A stretch of 64,000 nucleotides of DNA. Source: Bacillota bacterium. GTDB taxonomy: Bacteria > Bacillota > Clostridia > Peptostreptococcales > Acidaminobacteraceae. The stretch is taken from NCBI GenBank assembly GCA_020161295.1, contig JAIUOA010000008.1, positions 59,957 to 123,956 on the forward strand, written 5' to 3'. The notes under the pieces were generated by a model. It searched no databases. It saw only the letters and a program-made list of their open reading frames with translations, and was not told where the DNA came from. The translations under genes and the position numbers were made by a program. This document shows positions 26,556-36,768 of the stretch, piece by piece; within the stretch, counting starts at the first letter, position 1; every line of letters begins with the position of its first letter.

Positions 26556-27578
26556 TTATGGTCGGGATTCTTCAGTACCATCCATATATTTGGCAAATCC
26601 GCCTGATCCTTTTGGATTTACGGGATCAGGACGATGCCAAGGCCATCCACCAAAATGTGTGTGCTGATATTCACTGAAGGCATCTCTGATTTCCTTTTCG
26701 GTGTTCATGACAAATGGCCCATAGCTAACCACTGGCTCATTGATAGGTTCACCTTCTAAGATCAGTATTTTGCTTACTTTAGAGCCATTGGCAATCTCTA
26801 TTGGATGCGCTGCATCCAGCTTGATTCGCCTACTAGAAGGAACCTCTTCAGGCCCTATGGTAACGACGCCATCCCCTTCATAATAATAAAGGTTGCGATT
26901 ACATGTCGCTGAAATGGCAGGGAGTGTCAGCATCGCATATGGCTCCATTTCAAGGAGTAAAATATTGACACAGCTTGCTTCATTTGCAGCATATGAGGCT
27001 GCACAAGGCATCAAAGCTTTATGTCCGCCATAGCTACCTGCGATAATGGTCATTTTAGTCTTCGGATTATAGTCGTGTTCAGATATGGTGATCACCGGAA
27101 TATCCTCGGACCACAGCATTTTATAAGCTGGTGTTGTAAACTTGTCTTTTGCTGGTAGGTTAAGCCATATCTGAAAGAGCTCAAGTGGATTTTCTTCTTC
27201 GCTGGAAACGAGTGGAAACATCTCTGCATGCTGACATCCTGCGCCCGTGGTCAGCCACTGGACATCGCCATTTCCATAGCGGCCACAAGCGCCTTTTGAA
27301 TCGAAGTGGTCTACAAACCCCTTCGTTACCACAGTGACCGTCTCGAATCCACGGTGTGGATGCATCGGAAAACCTGGGATTTTAGTGCCATGGTACATTC
27401 TAAAGCCATCCTTTATCGCGAAATCCTCACCCAGCTGTCTTCCACTGAGCGGAACGGATGGCCCTTGATGCTCATCGCCTTTTGGATAAAAGTCCTTGTG
27501 ATGGGCACAAAAAATAAACGGATTTTCCATTGGCCACTGGAAATCGATTTGTTGAATCCTCAAAATTCTATGTGACAT
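26556..27578 (-). CDS. Pirin-family cupin protein
   Basis: 340 aa, GGAGG upstream. The N-terminal cupin has the pirin metal motif HPHRGFETVTVV and the downstream His/Glu in GCQHAEMFP. The second cupin half is shorter and carries ILEGEPINEPVVSYGPFVMNT, normal for pirins. Human and bacterial pirins include quercetin dioxygenases and regulators, so function here is open. It lies between unrelated genes and appears monocistronic. Confidence 0.88.
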   Translation of the reverse strand: MSHRILRIQQIDFQWPMENPFIFCAHHKDFYPKGDEHQGPSVPLSGRQLGEDFAIKDGFRMYHGTKIPGFPMHPHRGFETVTVVTKGFVDHFDSKGACGRYGNGDVQWLTTGAGCQHAEMFPLVSSEEENPLELFQIWLNLPAKDKFTTPAYKMLWSEDIPVITISEHDYNPKTKMTIIAGSYGGHKALMPCAASYAANEASCVNILLLEMEPYAMLTLPAISATCNRNLYYYEGDGVVTIGPEEVPSSRRIKLDAAHPIEIANGSKVSKILILEGEPINEPVVSYGPFVMNTEKEIRDAFSEYQHTHFGGWPWHRPDPVNPKGSGGFAKYMDGTEESRP

Positions 27579-27747
27579 ATGAACTACCTCCTATCTAATA
27601 ACACCTGTCAAAATTATACCCACGATGATAGAAGATACCCATAATTCATATAATCACCCTACCAAATTTGTTATAATTAATAGGAATGATGTCGACAGAA
27701 ATGATGCATCGGCATGAATTTATTTACCCCATAAAAAGGAGATTTCC

Positions 27748-28557
27748 ATGTTAAATATTAATCCGCCGAACAGACCATCCAATTTCGAGAGGCTTTCAGC
27801 GACAGAACTGGAAGCGCTACGCAATCATCATTATGATTATATTAATCTACTTCAGAGACTAAGCCAGCCATATGCGCTAATCAGGTTTAACGGTGCGTTT
27901 GTCGTTGAATCTGGTGGCTTTTTAATCCCCTATTTAGAAGCCCCTTTTAATACAACTGAGTTTGTGGATCGCCTTTTAAACGTGCTTTCACCTACCTACC
28001 CACTGGATTTTGCGGGGATTCCCATGTCACACTACCAGTTGATAACCGCTTGTTCAGAGGTCGAGATCCTTTGGGAAGAGCCATGTCACTTATATGTCTA
28101 CGAGGGTGCCCCTTTCGACTTGACAGAACTATCGCTCCCAGAGGGCTTTACCTGCGAACCCCTTAAACTAAGTGATGCACCTCTCATCTTTCATCATTAT
28201 ACGTATCCTGACGACGGCATCACGACGATTGAGAACATCATAAAAAAAAGACCGACACTGTCCATACGTTATATGGATCAGCCGGTCTCTTGGCTCGTTA
28301 GACGTGAGGATGGATCGATGGGAATCATGTACACCATAAATACCCATCGTGGTAAGGGGTTTGGGCACATCCTTTCGAAGCAAATGGTCAACGCCATATT
28401 AGCGACTGGAGAAATCCCGTATCTTCATATCAAGCACGGCAATCAGCCTTCGATTAATTTGGCAGAATCACTCGGCTTTTCAAAAGTCATAGACGTCATG
28501 TGGTTCGGTGTTAGAAAAACATCTTCCACTGATAGTAGCCTGAATCAGGATCTTTAA
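27748..28557 (+). CDS. GNAT-type N-acetyltransferase
   Basis: 269 aa, AAAAGGAG upstream. The C-terminal half has the acetyl-CoA loop RGKGFGHILSKQM (about 200-212) and the closing strand NLAESLGFSKV, typical of GNAT enzymes. The N-terminal half is divergent and may set the substrate, which is unknown. Its last 47 bp overlap the end of the convergent topoisomerase gene (28511-28557), so no intergenic terminator is possible. Confidence 0.7.
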   Translation: MLNINPPNRPSNFERLSATELEALRNHHYDYINLLQRLSQPYALIRFNGAFVVESGGFLIPYLEAPFNTTEFVDRLLNVLSPTYPLDFAGIPMSHYQLITACSEVEILWEEPCHLYVYEGAPFDLTELSLPEGFTCEPLKLSDAPLIFHHYTYPDDGITTIENIIKKRPTLSIRYMDQPVSWLVRREDGSMGIMYTINTHRGKGFGHILSKQMVNAILATGEIPYLHIKHGNQPSINLAESLGFSKVIDVMWFGVRKTSSTDSSLNQDL

Positions 28558-30787
28558 TATACTTTAAGTGTGCTGAAAACTTTTTACCATTTTTTCCGAT
28601 GAAGCTTGTAGAGTAGACCTCACCATTTTCCAGTAAGCGCATGACCGTATGTCGTGTGGGCACCACCTTTAAGCTGGTCAAAAAACGATCATCCTTCCAA
28701 ATCGTAAACTTACAACCCGCTTTCCAGTTACTGCATCCAAATCCCTTTTCTCGCTCAATTACAGGATGTCCACATCCGGGACAGTTACCCAGAGAATCCT
28801 TCGATTCGGGTAGCACTCCTTGTTCTGGATTATTCGGATAAAACGCATCCTTTTTTATACTCTCCACGGCATCCTTGGTAAACTGGATAATCGTCTCCAT
28901 GAATGCGGATTTTGAAACGATGCCTTTACTGATATCAGATAGCGTCTTTTCTAAACGCCCTGTATATTCGAGGTCGAATAATGCTTTAACAGGGAAATGC
29001 TCCACCAGCCTTCTACCCATTTCAGTGCATATTAGCGACTTGCCTTTAACCGTCACATATCCTACGCGTTTAAGCTTTGTGATCGTCTCAGCACGTGTAG
29101 CAGGTGTTCCAATGCTAAACCCGCTCAGTATGGCCGCTACGAGTGCTTCATCTTCCTGAGACGGCACTTCATCAACAGCAATCCCTTCAACCTCAACAGA
29201 ACCTTCATCTTGATCAGCATCAGAATCGCCGCCATCATCAGGGCCATCGTCACTTAAGTCCCTTTTGGTGGTTTTAATTTTTTTGCCACACGTCTCCATA
29301 ACCCTTAACAGGGTTTTTTCCGTGTGATGTTTGGGCGGTTGAGTGCCTTTGGTCTCCACCTTTAGCTTTTGAACGTCGATCGCTTCGTTTACTTCCACCG
29401 CAGGCAGATTTTTTTCCTTAGACTGAATTTTTTCTACGACACGCCATCCCTCCACCAACTGGGTTCTGCCCTTCGCTAAAAAAACACCCTCTGGGTGATA
29501 GCCTTCAGGTTTTTCAGTAGGTGCTAAGGAAAGCGTGGTTTCTTCATGCTCAGCGATGGGCATGAACTGCATGATGAAACGGTTCTTAACGGACTCATAT
29601 ACGATTTTTTCATCTGCACTTAGTCCTTTTGGGACCATGTAAGTGGGAATAATCGCACTATGGCTTTCTACCTTAGTGTTATCGAATACGCGCTTTTGCG
29701 TGTGAAAGGCAATAAGCGACTCATATGGTAAGCCTTTTTTATGAACCGCTAGTACCTTTTGCGTCTTATCGATTAAAGACTCTTCAAGTGCTAAGCTCGC
29801 CGTTCTCGGATAGGTAATCAGCTTCTTTTCGTAGAGCTCCTGTGCGACCTTTAGCACCTTTTCTGAAGTCCAGCCTTTGAATTTCGAAGTCACATGCCCC
29901 TGTAACCCCGATAAATTAAAAAGACTGGGCGGATACTCGCGCTTTTTTTCTACGGCTTTATTCATTACCGTGAATGGCGTATTTTGGAGCTTCATCTTTA
30001 AGCCATCCAAGACCTGTTTATCAGTGAAGCGGTCGCCTTCCGGGCAGGTATAGACCGCATCGAACAACTCTTGATTCGCTGTTTTGAACGTTCCGATCAG
30101 CTTATGGAATTCCTCTTTGATGAAATTTTCAATCTCGAGGTCACGGTCATATATGATTTTTAAAGTAGGAAGCAAGACACGACCGATGTTGAGCGGTTTT
30201 TTACCACCCTTTTGATATTTTAATGAAGCCACCGATGTCAGATTGATGCCTATAAGCCAGTCTGCCCACTGTCTGCCGATACCTGCATCCTTAAGACTGG
30301 ACATGCTCTGATTAGGAACGAGTTTTTTTAACCCGGTTTGGACCTCTACCGCGGTCCATTCATTAAGCAATAGGCGTTCCACGGGCTTTTGAACATTCAA
30401 ATAGTCGATGATGATATCACCGATGATTTGACCCTCGCGGTCGAAGTCGCAAGCACTAATGACGCCATCCACATCAGGACGCGCGATAAGCGATCGGATG
30501 GTTTCAATCTGCTTTAATGCGCCCTGATCAACGACCTTACGGTCATTGGCGTCTGACTTGACTTTATATTTAAAAACTTCAGGGATAAATGGAAACGCAT
30601 CCATCCTCCAGGTTCCCATCTTCTCATCATAATCCTTTGAGTCATACAGTTCTAACAAATGACCAAAAGCCCATGTGACGATAAAATTCGCCCCTTCAAA
30701 AAAACCATCGCGCCTTTGTTTGGCGTCGATGGCATCGGCGATATTTCTAGCCACTGATGGTTTTTCGGCGATAATGACCTTAGACAT
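28511..30787 (-). CDS. topB: DNA topoisomerase III
   Basis: 758 aa. The Toprim domain starts [20 protein letters not shown] and includes DFDREGQIIG. The active Tyr lies in LITYPRTASLAL (about 322-326). The C-terminus has a zinc-ribbon CPGCGHP with a second Cys pair (FGCSNWKAGC), typical of Firmicute TopB. An acidic insert (DDGPDDGGDSDADQDEGS) interrupts the region after the catalytic core and is probably a flexible loop. Last gene of FNT-nfo-helicase-topB; its start overlaps the helicase stop by 1 bp (TAATG). Confidence 0.92.
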   Translation of the reverse strand: MSKVIIAEKPSVARNIADAIDAKQRRDGFFEGANFIVTWAFGHLLELYDSKDYDEKMGTWRMDAFPFIPEVFKYKVKSDANDRKVVDQGALKQIETIRSLIARPDVDGVISACDFDREGQIIGDIIIDYLNVQKPVERLLLNEWTAVEVQTGLKKLVPNQSMSSLKDAGIGRQWADWLIGINLTSVASLKYQKGGKKPLNIGRVLLPTLKIIYDRDLEIENFIKEEFHKLIGTFKTANQELFDAVYTCPEGDRFTDKQVLDGLKMKLQNTPFTVMNKAVEKKREYPPSLFNLSGLQGHVTSKFKGWTSEKVLKVAQELYEKKLITYPRTASLALEESLIDKTQKVLAVHKKGLPYESLIAFHTQKRVFDNTKVESHSAIIPTYMVPKGLSADEKIVYESVKNRFIMQFMPIAEHEETTLSLAPTEKPEGYHPEGVFLAKGRTQLVEGWRVVEKIQSKEKNLPAVEVNEAIDVQKLKVETKGTQPPKHHTEKTLLRVMETCGKKIKTTKRDLSDDGPDDGGDSDADQDEGSVEVEGIAVDEVPSQEDEALVAAILSGFSIGTPATRAETITKLKRVGYVTVKGKSLICTEMGRRLVEHFPVKALFDLEYTGRLEKTLSDISKGIVSKSAFMETIIQFTKDAVESIKKDAFYPNNPEQGVLPESKDSLGNCPGCGHPVIEREKGFGCSNWKAGCKFTIWKDDRFLTSLKVVPTRHTVMRLLENGEVYSTSFIGKNGKKFSAHLKYIKDPDSGYYQWKMFF

Positions 30788-31938
30788 TACTCCTCCTTGC
30801 GGTGCGTTCGGTCCACAAATCCTTCTGGTCGTTCAAATGTCGACTTTTCAAACTTCACAGCCACCGCTTTTTCCACTTCTGAAAGCATTAGCATATCCTT
30901 AGGCGTTACTAGCGAAATCGCAATCCCGTCTTTGCCCATCCGACCGGTTCTACCGATTCGATGTACATAGCCTTCAGGCGCGTCCGGGAAATCAAAATTG
31001 TAAATATGGGTGATTCCTGTGACATCGATGCCTCTAGCCGCCACATCTGTGGTGACCAGATACTGAAATTTGCCATCCTTAAAGGCCTTCATCACGCGCT
31101 GCCTTACATTTTGAGATAAATCCCCGTGTAGCTTCTGACAGTCAAACCCTCTTTGGATCAGCTGTTCTTCCAGCTTATCCACGCGTCTGATGGTTCTACA
31201 AAAAATCATCCCTAAATAAGGATTTGTATTCTCCATGGACTCTATGAGTGCCTCTGTCTTCCACCGATCTGAGGTAAAGACGATTCTCTGCTCTATGGCT
31301 TCGAGCGCTTCGTTCGGGTTTTCCGTATTGATGACCTGAGGATCATTCATCCAGCGGTAAGCAAGCTTTTTCACATCACTTTCCAGTGTCGCTGAAAAAC
31401 ACAACACCGGACCTTTACTCTGGAGTCCCGACATGATGAATGTCACCTCATTTTTAAAGCCCATGAGCAACATTTGATCCGCTTCATCGATAACCACGGT
31501 TTTAACTTTATCGAGCTTGAGTGTGCCTTGTCTCAAATGGTCCATCAATCGACCAGGAGTGGCCACCACTACCGTTACACCGTGACTCAACTTCTTCTGT
31601 TGATTCTGTGAATCCACCCCACCGTAAATAGGAAGGACTTTGATCCACGTTTGATCCGCAAGCATCTGGGCTTGCTCCGTTATTTGGATGGCAAGCTCTC
31701 TCGTCGGTGAAAGGATCAACACCTGAACCCCTTTGACTTGCTCATCTAATCTTTGGAAAATAGGGAGCAAAAACGCTAACGTTTTCCCAGTTCCTGTAGG
31801 CGCTTTACCAAGCACGTCGTGCCCTTCCACAATAAGTGGGATTGAGAGCGTTTGAATATCTGTGGGAGTCTTTATGAAATTCTTAGCTAATCGATCGATT
31901 AGCCAAGCATCCAAACCTAATTGTTCAAAAGAATTCAT
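30787..31938 (-). CDS. DEAD-box RNA helicase
   Basis: 383 aa, compact two-RecA-domain core with little extension. Motifs in order: Q motif area [27 protein letters not shown] (a DEAD box), SAT, and [10 protein letters not shown] at the end. The protein is shorter than CshA/DeaD and lacks an RNA-binding tail. It overlaps nfo by 4 bp and topB by 1 bp, so it is tightly coupled to DNA-metabolism genes. Role inferred: RNA remodelling, perhaps cold or ribosome related. Confidence 0.9.
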   Translation of the reverse strand: MNSFEQLGLDAWLIDRLAKNFIKTPTDIQTLSIPLIVEGHDVLGKAPTGTGKTLAFLLPIFQRLDEQVKGVQVLILSPTRELAIQITEQAQMLADQTWIKVLPIYGGVDSQNQQKKLSHGVTVVVATPGRLMDHLRQGTLKLDKVKTVVIDEADQMLLMGFKNEVTFIMSGLQSKGPVLCFSATLESDVKKLAYRWMNDPQVINTENPNEALEAIEQRIVFTSDRWKTEALIESMENTNPYLGMIFCRTIRRVDKLEEQLIQRGFDCQKLHGDLSQNVRQRVMKAFKDGKFQYLVTTDVAARGIDVTGITHIYNFDFPDAPEGYVHRIGRTGRMGKDGIAISLVTPKDMLMLSEVEKAVAVKFEKSTFERPEGFVDRTHRKEE

Positions 31939-32774
31939 AATGCACCTTTCTTTAACCTTCTAAGCAGTGCGATTTCCTCGGCATACCCGGGAATTTCATT
32001 TGGTGTTTCCAGATAAAACGGTAAATGCTTAAGCTTTGGATGGTTGATGATGGCTTCTATGGCTTCGAGGCCTAAAAATCCTTCACCAATCCGTTCATGT
32101 CGATCTTTCGCACTTCCCATGGGATTCTTCGAGTCATTTAGATGGATTGCTTTCAGCCTACTTAAACCGATGATACGATCAAAGTCATCGAGAACTGAAT
32201 CCAAATGTTGAGCGATATCATACCCCGCATCGTAGACATGACAAGTATCGAGACATACACCAATCGATTCGGTCTGCTGTACGCCATCGATGATCGCTTT
32301 GATTTCTTCGAAGGTGCGGCCGATTTCACTCCCTTTACCCGACATCGTTTCAAGCAAAACAGTCGTCGTCATTTCGGGAAACATCACGCGATTTAGAAGT
32401 TCAGTAATCATTAGGATTCCGGTTTCAGTACCCTGTCCGACATGGCTCCCGGGATGAAAATTATAATAAGCCCCTGGAATGGCTTGGAGCTTTTCTAAAT
32501 CCTCCACGAAAACTTCAAAAGCAAATTCTCTAACGCGCGGATCTGCAGAACAAGGATTGACCGTATACGGCGCATGGGCGAGCACAGGGCCGAACTGATG
32601 GGCCTCCATCAAAGCTAATAATGCCGTTACATCAGCCATATCCAGCTTCTTAGAGCTACCGCCGCGCGGATTTCTGGTAAAAAACTGAAAAGTATCAGCA
32701 CCGATGGAAAGTGCTTCTTTTCCCATGTGTTGATACCCTTTTGTCACCGATAGGTGACATCCAATATGCTTCAT
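31935..32774 (-). CDS. nfo: Endonuclease IV (deoxyribonuclease IV)
   Basis: 279 aa, standard length. Metal-site motifs: [69 protein letters not shown] (given as two parts, HLNDSK and DRHERIG). It cleaves abasic sites in base-excision repair using three zinc ions. It shares a TAATG overlap with the FNT gene and a 4-bp overlap with the helicase. Confidence 0.93.
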   Translation of the reverse strand: MKHIGCHLSVTKGYQHMGKEALSIGADTFQFFTRNPRGGSSKKLDMADVTALLALMEAHQFGPVLAHAPYTVNPCSADPRVREFAFEVFVEDLEKLQAIPGAYYNFHPGSHVGQGTETGILMITELLNRVMFPEMTTTVLLETMSGKGSEIGRTFEEIKAIIDGVQQTESIGVCLDTCHVYDAGYDIAQHLDSVLDDFDRIIGLSRLKAIHLNDSKNPMGSAKDRHERIGEGFLGLEAIEAIINHPKLKHLPFYLETPNEIPGYAEEIALLRRLKKGAL

Positions 32775-33550
32775 TATTGTTTTCCTTTTAAATAGATGAA
32801 CCAGTAGACGATGGCTACAAATAAGCCCCCTCCTACGAGATTACCCAAGGTGACCGGAATCACATTGTTTACGATAACGTTTGTCCAGTTAAGCTCTGCA
32901 CCAAGCACCGCCCCCATAGGGATAAAGAACATGTTGGCTACGCTGTGTTCATATCCGGAGAGGACGAAAAGCATAACGGGAAACCAAAGCGCAAAAATCT
33001 TACCGATTGCTTCTTTAGAAGCAATTTGAATATATACGGCGATGGCCACTAAAATATTACATAAAATACCACGATAGAACGCTTGCATAAAGGTCAAAGA
33101 TGCTTTAGCCTCTGCAACTGCGATGGCTTTTTCAGCGAGATGTCCAGTATAGAGATCGCCATAGTAAAGCATAAAGACCAGAATCAATGACCCGACCAGG
33201 TTACCAAAATAGACCCATGCGAGATTGCTCATAAACCTCGAAAACTTGACATTTCCATTTAGCCAAGCACTAGAAATCAAGGCATTCCCTGTATAAAGCT
33301 CCCCACCTGCAAAAACCACTAGCATGATTCCCACAGGGAAGACAGCAGCTCCCATAAATTTAGCAAAGCCGGCATCTATGCCGCCTAAAGTCTGTGTGAC
33401 GACGAGATTTGCATGACCGCCTAATCCGATAAAAAGGCCGCCCATTAGCGCAAGAAAAAAGACATTCTTTAAGGAATAACCGACCTTGTTCCTTCCAATG
33501 TCTATCCAAGATTGCGCCACTTCTTTTGGTGTAAGTGTGCTGTTATTCAT
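32774..33550 (-). CDS. Formate/nitrite transporter (FNT) family channel
   Basis: 258 aa, six membrane segments. The FNT signatures appear as [27 protein letters not shown] and [13 protein letters not shown] (the central His in the last). Members move formate, nitrite, lactate or hydrosulfide; the neighbours do not decide which. Formate exchange fits an anaerobe, nitrite is possible given the NO-defence genes 9 kb away. First gene of a four-gene operon. Confidence 0.9.
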   Translation of the reverse strand: MNNSTLTPKEVAQSWIDIGRNKVGYSLKNVFFLALMGGLFIGLGGHANLVVTQTLGGIDAGFAKFMGAAVFPVGIMLVVFAGGELYTGNALISSAWLNGNVKFSRFMSNLAWVYFGNLVGSLILVFMLYYGDLYTGHLAEKAIAVAEAKASLTFMQAFYRGILCNILVAIAVYIQIASKEAIGKIFALWFPVMLFVLSGYEHSVANMFFIPMGAVLGAELNWTNVIVNNVIPVTLGNLVGGGLFVAIVYWFIYLKGKQ

Positions 33551-33620
33551 TTTAACTCCTATATTTAACTGTTAATTTTATTACTGCTATCATTATAGCC
33601 CATATGAAATCGATTTTCAA

Positions 33621-33637
33621 TCAGGCGAAACGCCTGA
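33621..33637 (-). terminator. Hairpin after azlD
   Basis: TCAGGCG-AAA-CGCCTGA, a 7-bp stem between the azlD stop and the FNT start. The following T-tract on the minus strand is weak, so termination is probably partial. Confidence 0.5.
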
Positions 33638-33661
33638 ATCATCCAGTAGACTTAAAATGGA

Positions 33662-33979
33662 CTAAAACAGGCGCTGAACTAAGAACATATACACGGCAGT
33701 ACCGCTGAGAATACTGAGTAGGTTATTGCGTTTCCATAAATGGAGCACCGTGGTGACGGCGATGGCGATCAACACAGGTAAACTGCTTGAGACCTTTAAG
33801 ATTTCGATATGCTTTAAACTATAGACGATCAGCATTCCCATCACAGCGGGTGGTAACACCCCACCGATAGACCTTACCCATTCTGGCGTTTGTTTTCCAC
33901 CTCCGAATAAAATAAACGGTCCTAATCGTATGCCGTAAGTCACGAGCGCCATAGCGATAATGGCAATTATCTTATCCAT
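33662..33979 (-). CDS. azlD: AzlD-family branched-chain amino acid exporter small subunit
   Basis: 105 aa, three or four hydrophobic segments (MDKIIAIIAMALVTYGIRLGP, then LPPAVMGMLIVY). The length and the position after azlC match AzlD. It overlaps azlC by 8 bp. AzlCD export branched-chain amino acids or their analogues in Bacillus; here the substrate is inferred from family. Confidence 0.88.
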   Translation of the reverse strand: MDKIIAIIAMALVTYGIRLGPFILFGGGKQTPEWVRSIGGVLPPAVMGMLIVYSLKHIEILKVSSSLPVLIAIAVTTVLHLWKRNNLLSILSGTAVYMFLVQRLF

Positions 33980-34667
33980 TGGATTCGCCCCCTTTCACCT
34001 TCGCATTTAAGAAAAGAAGCGCTGAGAATAATAAAAGCATCGAAGGCAATACCATCTGCTCCGGACCAAAGAATTTAAGCGAAATCATCGCTGCCGCGAG
34101 CCCTATCAAGGCGGGAAGATGCTTATCAGCCGCTAACCACTGTTCGATAAAGATCACCACAAAGAGTGCTGTCATGGCAAAATCGATTCCGGTCGTATCA
34201 AAGGTGATCACACTTCCGAGGAGTCCGCCGATGAGGGTTCCGATTACCCAGTAGCTTTGATTAAGCAAGGTGATGATAAAATAAAGGTCCTCAAGCTCAT
34301 CCTCGCTTTTATCAGTAATGCCACAAAGTAGCGAATAGGTTTCATCTGTTAAACCAAAGATCATATACTGTTTTTTTACGCCGAAACGTTTAAAACGTTC
34401 AATAAATGAAAGTCCGTAAAATAGATGCCTGATGTTGACGAACAACGTCATAAAAATGACCTGAATCAAATGTATGGGAGACGTCAAAATCTGTATCGCG
34501 ACGAATTGCATTGCGCCAGCGTACACAAACAAGCTCATGAGGACACCGAGCCATATACTGATTCCCGATTTCACCACCAGCACCCCAAATGCCATTCCTA
34601 CTGACAAGTAGCCGAGCATGACAGGAATTGTGTAAGGAATCGCCATTTTTAAATTCTTCTTCAGCAA
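33972..34667 (-). CDS. azlC: AzlC-family amino acid exporter large subunit
   Basis: 231 aa with a TTG start at 34667: GGAGGTG (34672-34678) is the ribosome binding site, six bases before TTG, and the in-frame TTG at 34682 overlaps it. The family block MLGYLSVGMAFGVLVVKSG is at the N-terminus, with QILTSPIHLIQVIFMTLFVNIRHLFYGLSF further on (in two parts). Likely forms the exporter with AzlD. The upstream HK gene ends 32 bp before. Confidence 0.88.
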   Translation of the reverse strand: MLKKNLKMAIPYTIPVMLGYLSVGMAFGVLVVKSGISIWLGVLMSLFVYAGAMQFVAIQILTSPIHLIQVIFMTLFVNIRHLFYGLSFIERFKRFGVKKQYMIFGLTDETYSLLCGITDKSEDELEDLYFIITLLNQSYWVIGTLIGGLLGSVITFDTTGIDFAMTALFVVIFIEQWLAADKHLPALIGLAAAMISLKFFGPEQMVLPSMLLLFSALLFLNAKVKGGESNG

Positions 34668-34693
34668 ATGCCACCTCCACAAGGTTTTATGAC

Positions 34694-34702
34694 ATTATAT
34701 CA
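34694..34702 (-). promoter_or_regulatory. Extended -10 promoter of azlCD
   Basis: TGA then TATAAT (34699-34694) on the minus strand, directly next to the stop codon of the sensor kinase gene. No clear -35. It gives azlCD its own transcription. Confidence 0.45.
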
Positions 34703-36097
34703 AATGCGGTCCAATTTGGGGAGTATAATCGTAAATGTACTTCCGACGCCCACGGTGCTACTCACCGTTAGCATGCCGCCATGCGCTTTGACGATTGCCT
34801 CTGAAATCGTTAGTCCGATACCTGCGCCGCCAGAAGAACGGTTTCTAGAGGGATCTACGCGATAAAAACGTTCGAAAATATGGGGGAGATCCTCTTCAGA
34901 AATACCGATGCCATGATCCGTTACGCTAACGCGTACCGTAGCGCCTTCGTGAGTTATCGCCACATCCACAGTAGATGCCGTCTTAGAGAATTTAAATGCA
35001 TTTGAGAGCAAATTAACAACCACTTGGGCAATCTGGCGTTTATTGCCTCTAATCGAAGCTTGGCCATTTTCTTCAAATTTAATCGACATTTGCTTTTCAA
35101 GAAATTTCGGTTCAAACTGAGCCAATTGCTGCTTTACGACATCGTTAATAGAAAACGGCTCATAATCGCTGGTCTTTGGCTCGCGCTCAATTTCTGCTAA
35201 TCGTTCCAAATCAGATACCAAATCCGATAGTCTAAGGATTTCCTCATGACAGCTGCCGAGGCGTTTTTCATCCGCATCCCAAATGCCATCGATCATCGCC
35301 TCCATATGACTTTGAAGTGTGGCTAAAGGTGTTCTTAGCTCGTGTGCCACATCACTGGTCAAACGGCGTCTAAGCCCCTCCTGGTTTTCCAGACGCTGCG
35401 CTAAGCTTGAGATCGCATGCATGAGTTCATCAATTTCTTTAGTATTTGAATTTTTATCAAATCGGGCTTCATAATTGCCTTCAGAGATTTCATGTGTTTT
35501 CATAACAACGTTTGCAATCGGACGACTGATCCGCCCTGCCATCATGGCACCTATGAATACCGCCATGATGACTGCAAATACACTTGCTAGTAATAACGCT
35601 AGATTAATGGTTTCGATAAATGCAGCATCTGCATCCGTATAATAATAAGGACCATAATAGCCTACTTGAACGGTGCCATTAAACGTCCCATTTTTATTAA
35701 TCGGATAGACCGTTTCAAGCATGCCACCTTCCCAATCGGGAACGCGTTGACTCATGGTGCTGGCCATATTGGACATCATGGCTTCGCACATGCCACTGTT
35801 ATAGGTCGTCGCATCCCAAATCACCAGACCAGACGCATCGGTCACCTTTAGAATCAAACCTTCCTCAAGTGCATTAATCCCAGCTTGCTCAACAAGCGAA
35901 AGATCCCATGCTTGATGATTATCCACGTAGCTCGACACTTGATCAGCCAGTTCCTGATTTTTTAGAGTTTGATTATCCATCACATACTGGATAAAAAATC
36001 TCTCCAGCAGAATATTCGCTAAAAATGCCATCATTAGAAGGCACAAAAGTCCTATCAAAAGATAGGACATGGTCAACTTCGTTTTTAATTTTATCAT
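34700..36097 (-). CDS. Sensor histidine kinase (HAMP type)
   Basis: 465 aa. The ATG at 36097 overlaps the response-regulator stop (ATGA). TM1 about 10-30, extracytoplasmic sensor about 30-155, TM2 about 155-185, HAMP, then the phospho-acceptor HisKA box DVAHELRTPLATLQSHME (His about 252), N box NLLSNAFKFS, G boxes DHGIGISEEDL and GAGIGLTI. The sensor loop contains a Met/Cys cluster near CEAMMSNMASTMSQR, compatible with metal (copper) sensing, which fits the HMA-cupredoxin neighbour, but this is inference. Confidence 0.9.
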   Translation of the reverse strand: MIKLKTKLTMSYLLIGLLCLLMMAFLANILLERFFIQYVMDNQTLKNQELADQVSSYVDNHQAWDLSLVEQAGINALEEGLILKVTDASGLVIWDATTYNSGMCEAMMSNMASTMSQRVPDWEGGMLETVYPINKNGTFNGTVQVGYYGPYYYTDADAAFIETINLALLLASVFAVIMAVFIGAMMAGRISRPIANVVMKTHEISEGNYEARFDKNSNTKEIDELMHAISSLAQRLENQEGLRRRLTSDVAHELRTPLATLQSHMEAMIDGIWDADEKRLGSCHEEILRLSDLVSDLERLAEIEREPKTSDYEPFSINDVVKQQLAQFEPKFLEKQMSIKFEENGQASIRGNKRQIAQVVVNLLSNAFKFSKTASTVDVAITHEGATVRVSVTDHGIGISEEDLPHIFERFYRVDPSRNRSSGGAGIGLTISEAIVKAHGGMLTVSSTVGVGSTFTIILPKLDRI

Positions 36098-36768
36098 GTT
36101 TTCCACCCACCAAATCGGTAACCTACGCCGTGTACGGTAAGGATGACCTTAGGATTTTTCGGATCCTTCTCTATTTTAGCTCTTAAGTTTTTTATATGCG
36201 TATCGATGGTCCGATCATAACCGTCATAATCATCCCCCAGTACGAAACAAACCAGTTCATCACGTGTGTATGTTTTTTCAGAAAACTTGGCAAGTGTCTC
36301 TAAAAGCTTGTATTCGATGGGCGTCAGGTTCACGCTAATGCCATCCACCATTACATCTCTTTTATCCCTGTTGATGACTAACCCTGTTGCGTTTGAAACC
36401 ATCGTGCTTCTTCGTAATACGGTTTCGATACGTGCCATAAGCTGTCGTGGACTAAACGGTTTGATGACATAGTCATCTGCGCCGAGATTAAGACCCCCGA
36501 TAATTTCATCCTCAGCTGCTTTCGCCGTCAACATGATAATAGGCGTCGTATCGGTGGCACGGATGGCTTTACAGACCTCTTCACCAGATAGTCCTGGAAG
36601 CATCAAATCAAGCACAACCAAATCAGGGTGCTCCTTTGAATAGAGCTTTTGCCCCTCCTCGCCATCATTCGCAATCACCGTTTCATAGCCTGCATTCTGC
36701 AAATATGAAGCAATAACATCTGCAATTTTCTGTTCATCCTCAACAATCAATATTTTTTTAGGGTGCAC
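36094..36768 (-). CDS. OmpR-family response regulator
   Basis: 224 aa with GTG start at 36768, GGAGG five bases upstream (the earlier in-frame GTG at 36780 overlaps the upstream gene's last codons and the ribosome binding site). Receiver domain with EDEQ acidic pair and phospho-Asp in LVVLDLMLPG, Lys in IKPFSPRQL; C-terminal winged helix ending TVHGVGYRFGGW. Coupled to the kinase (4-bp overlap) and to the HMA-SafE gene (11-bp overlap). Confidence 0.92.
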   Translation of the reverse strand: MHPKKILIVEDEQKIADVIASYLQNAGYETVIANDGEEGQKLYSKEHPDLVVLDLMLPGLSGEEVCKAIRATDTTPIIMLTAKAAEDEIIGGLNLGADDYVIKPFSPRQLMARIETVLRRSTMVSNATGLVINRDKRDVMVDGISVNLTPIEYKLLETLAKFSEKTYTRDELVCFVLGDDYDGYDRTIDTHIKNLRAKIEKDPKNPKVILTVHGVGYRFGGWKT